Of a stretch of DNA of 6,429 bases, positions 6,417-6,429 are shown in pieces (position 1 is the stretch's first letter; each line of letters opens with the position of its first letter). Origin of the DNA: Agrobacterium fabrum (GTDB lineage: Bacteria; Pseudomonadota; Alphaproteobacteria; Rhizobiales; Rhizobiaceae); the NCBI GenBank assembly GCA_003241215.1, contig QFOL01000228.1:1-6429 (forward strand), in the 5' to 3' direction. The position numbers were made by a program, and so were the translations under genes. Below the pieces are notes generated by a model. It was not told where the DNA came from. It was given only the letters and a program-made list of their open reading frames with translations, and did no database searches.

Positions 6417-6429
6417 CAAAACAAAAATG

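Overview
The window looks like chromosomal DNA from an Agrobacterium/Rhizobium-type alphaproteobacterium. Coding regions are GC-rich with strong third-position bias, and the repressor and efflux genes match, as far as I can recall their sequences, the AmeR/AmeAB proteins described from Agrobacterium tumefaciens. No rRNA, tRNA, insertion sequence, CRISPR array or phage gene is visible. All four genes lie on the + strand.

Layout: 1-258 is a non-coding, partly very AT-rich region. It holds a good minus-strand promoter pointing off the left edge, weak plus-strand promoter elements and a perfect GC-rich 17-bp palindrome just before the first gene. 259-1209 is a long-form SAICAR synthase (purC, probably the second purC copy known in rhizobia). 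1212-1871 is a TetR-family repressor (ameR), two bases after the purC stop and so probably in its operon. 1872-2070 is an intergenic region packed with inverted repeats, including a likely AmeR operator that begins in the ameR stop codon. 2071-3273 is a lipoprotein periplasmic adaptor (ameA) and 3327-6416 a full-length RND drug/proton antiporter (ameB). The window ends 13 bases after ameB, so any outer-membrane channel gene (ameC) would be outside it.

How the parts work together: AmeA and AmeB should form the inner-membrane and periplasmic part of a tripartite multidrug efflux pump that joins a TolC-like channel. AmeR most likely represses ameAB from the operator between the genes, and is itself made from the purC transcript, which gives an unusual link between a purine gene and efflux control.

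The most interesting structural observation is a perfect 10-bp inverted repeat inside ameR (1560-1607). Inverting the 28 bases between its arms keeps the frame open and replaces ten residues. From memory, the AmeR version widely used as a synthetic-circuit repressor carries exactly such a swapped segment.
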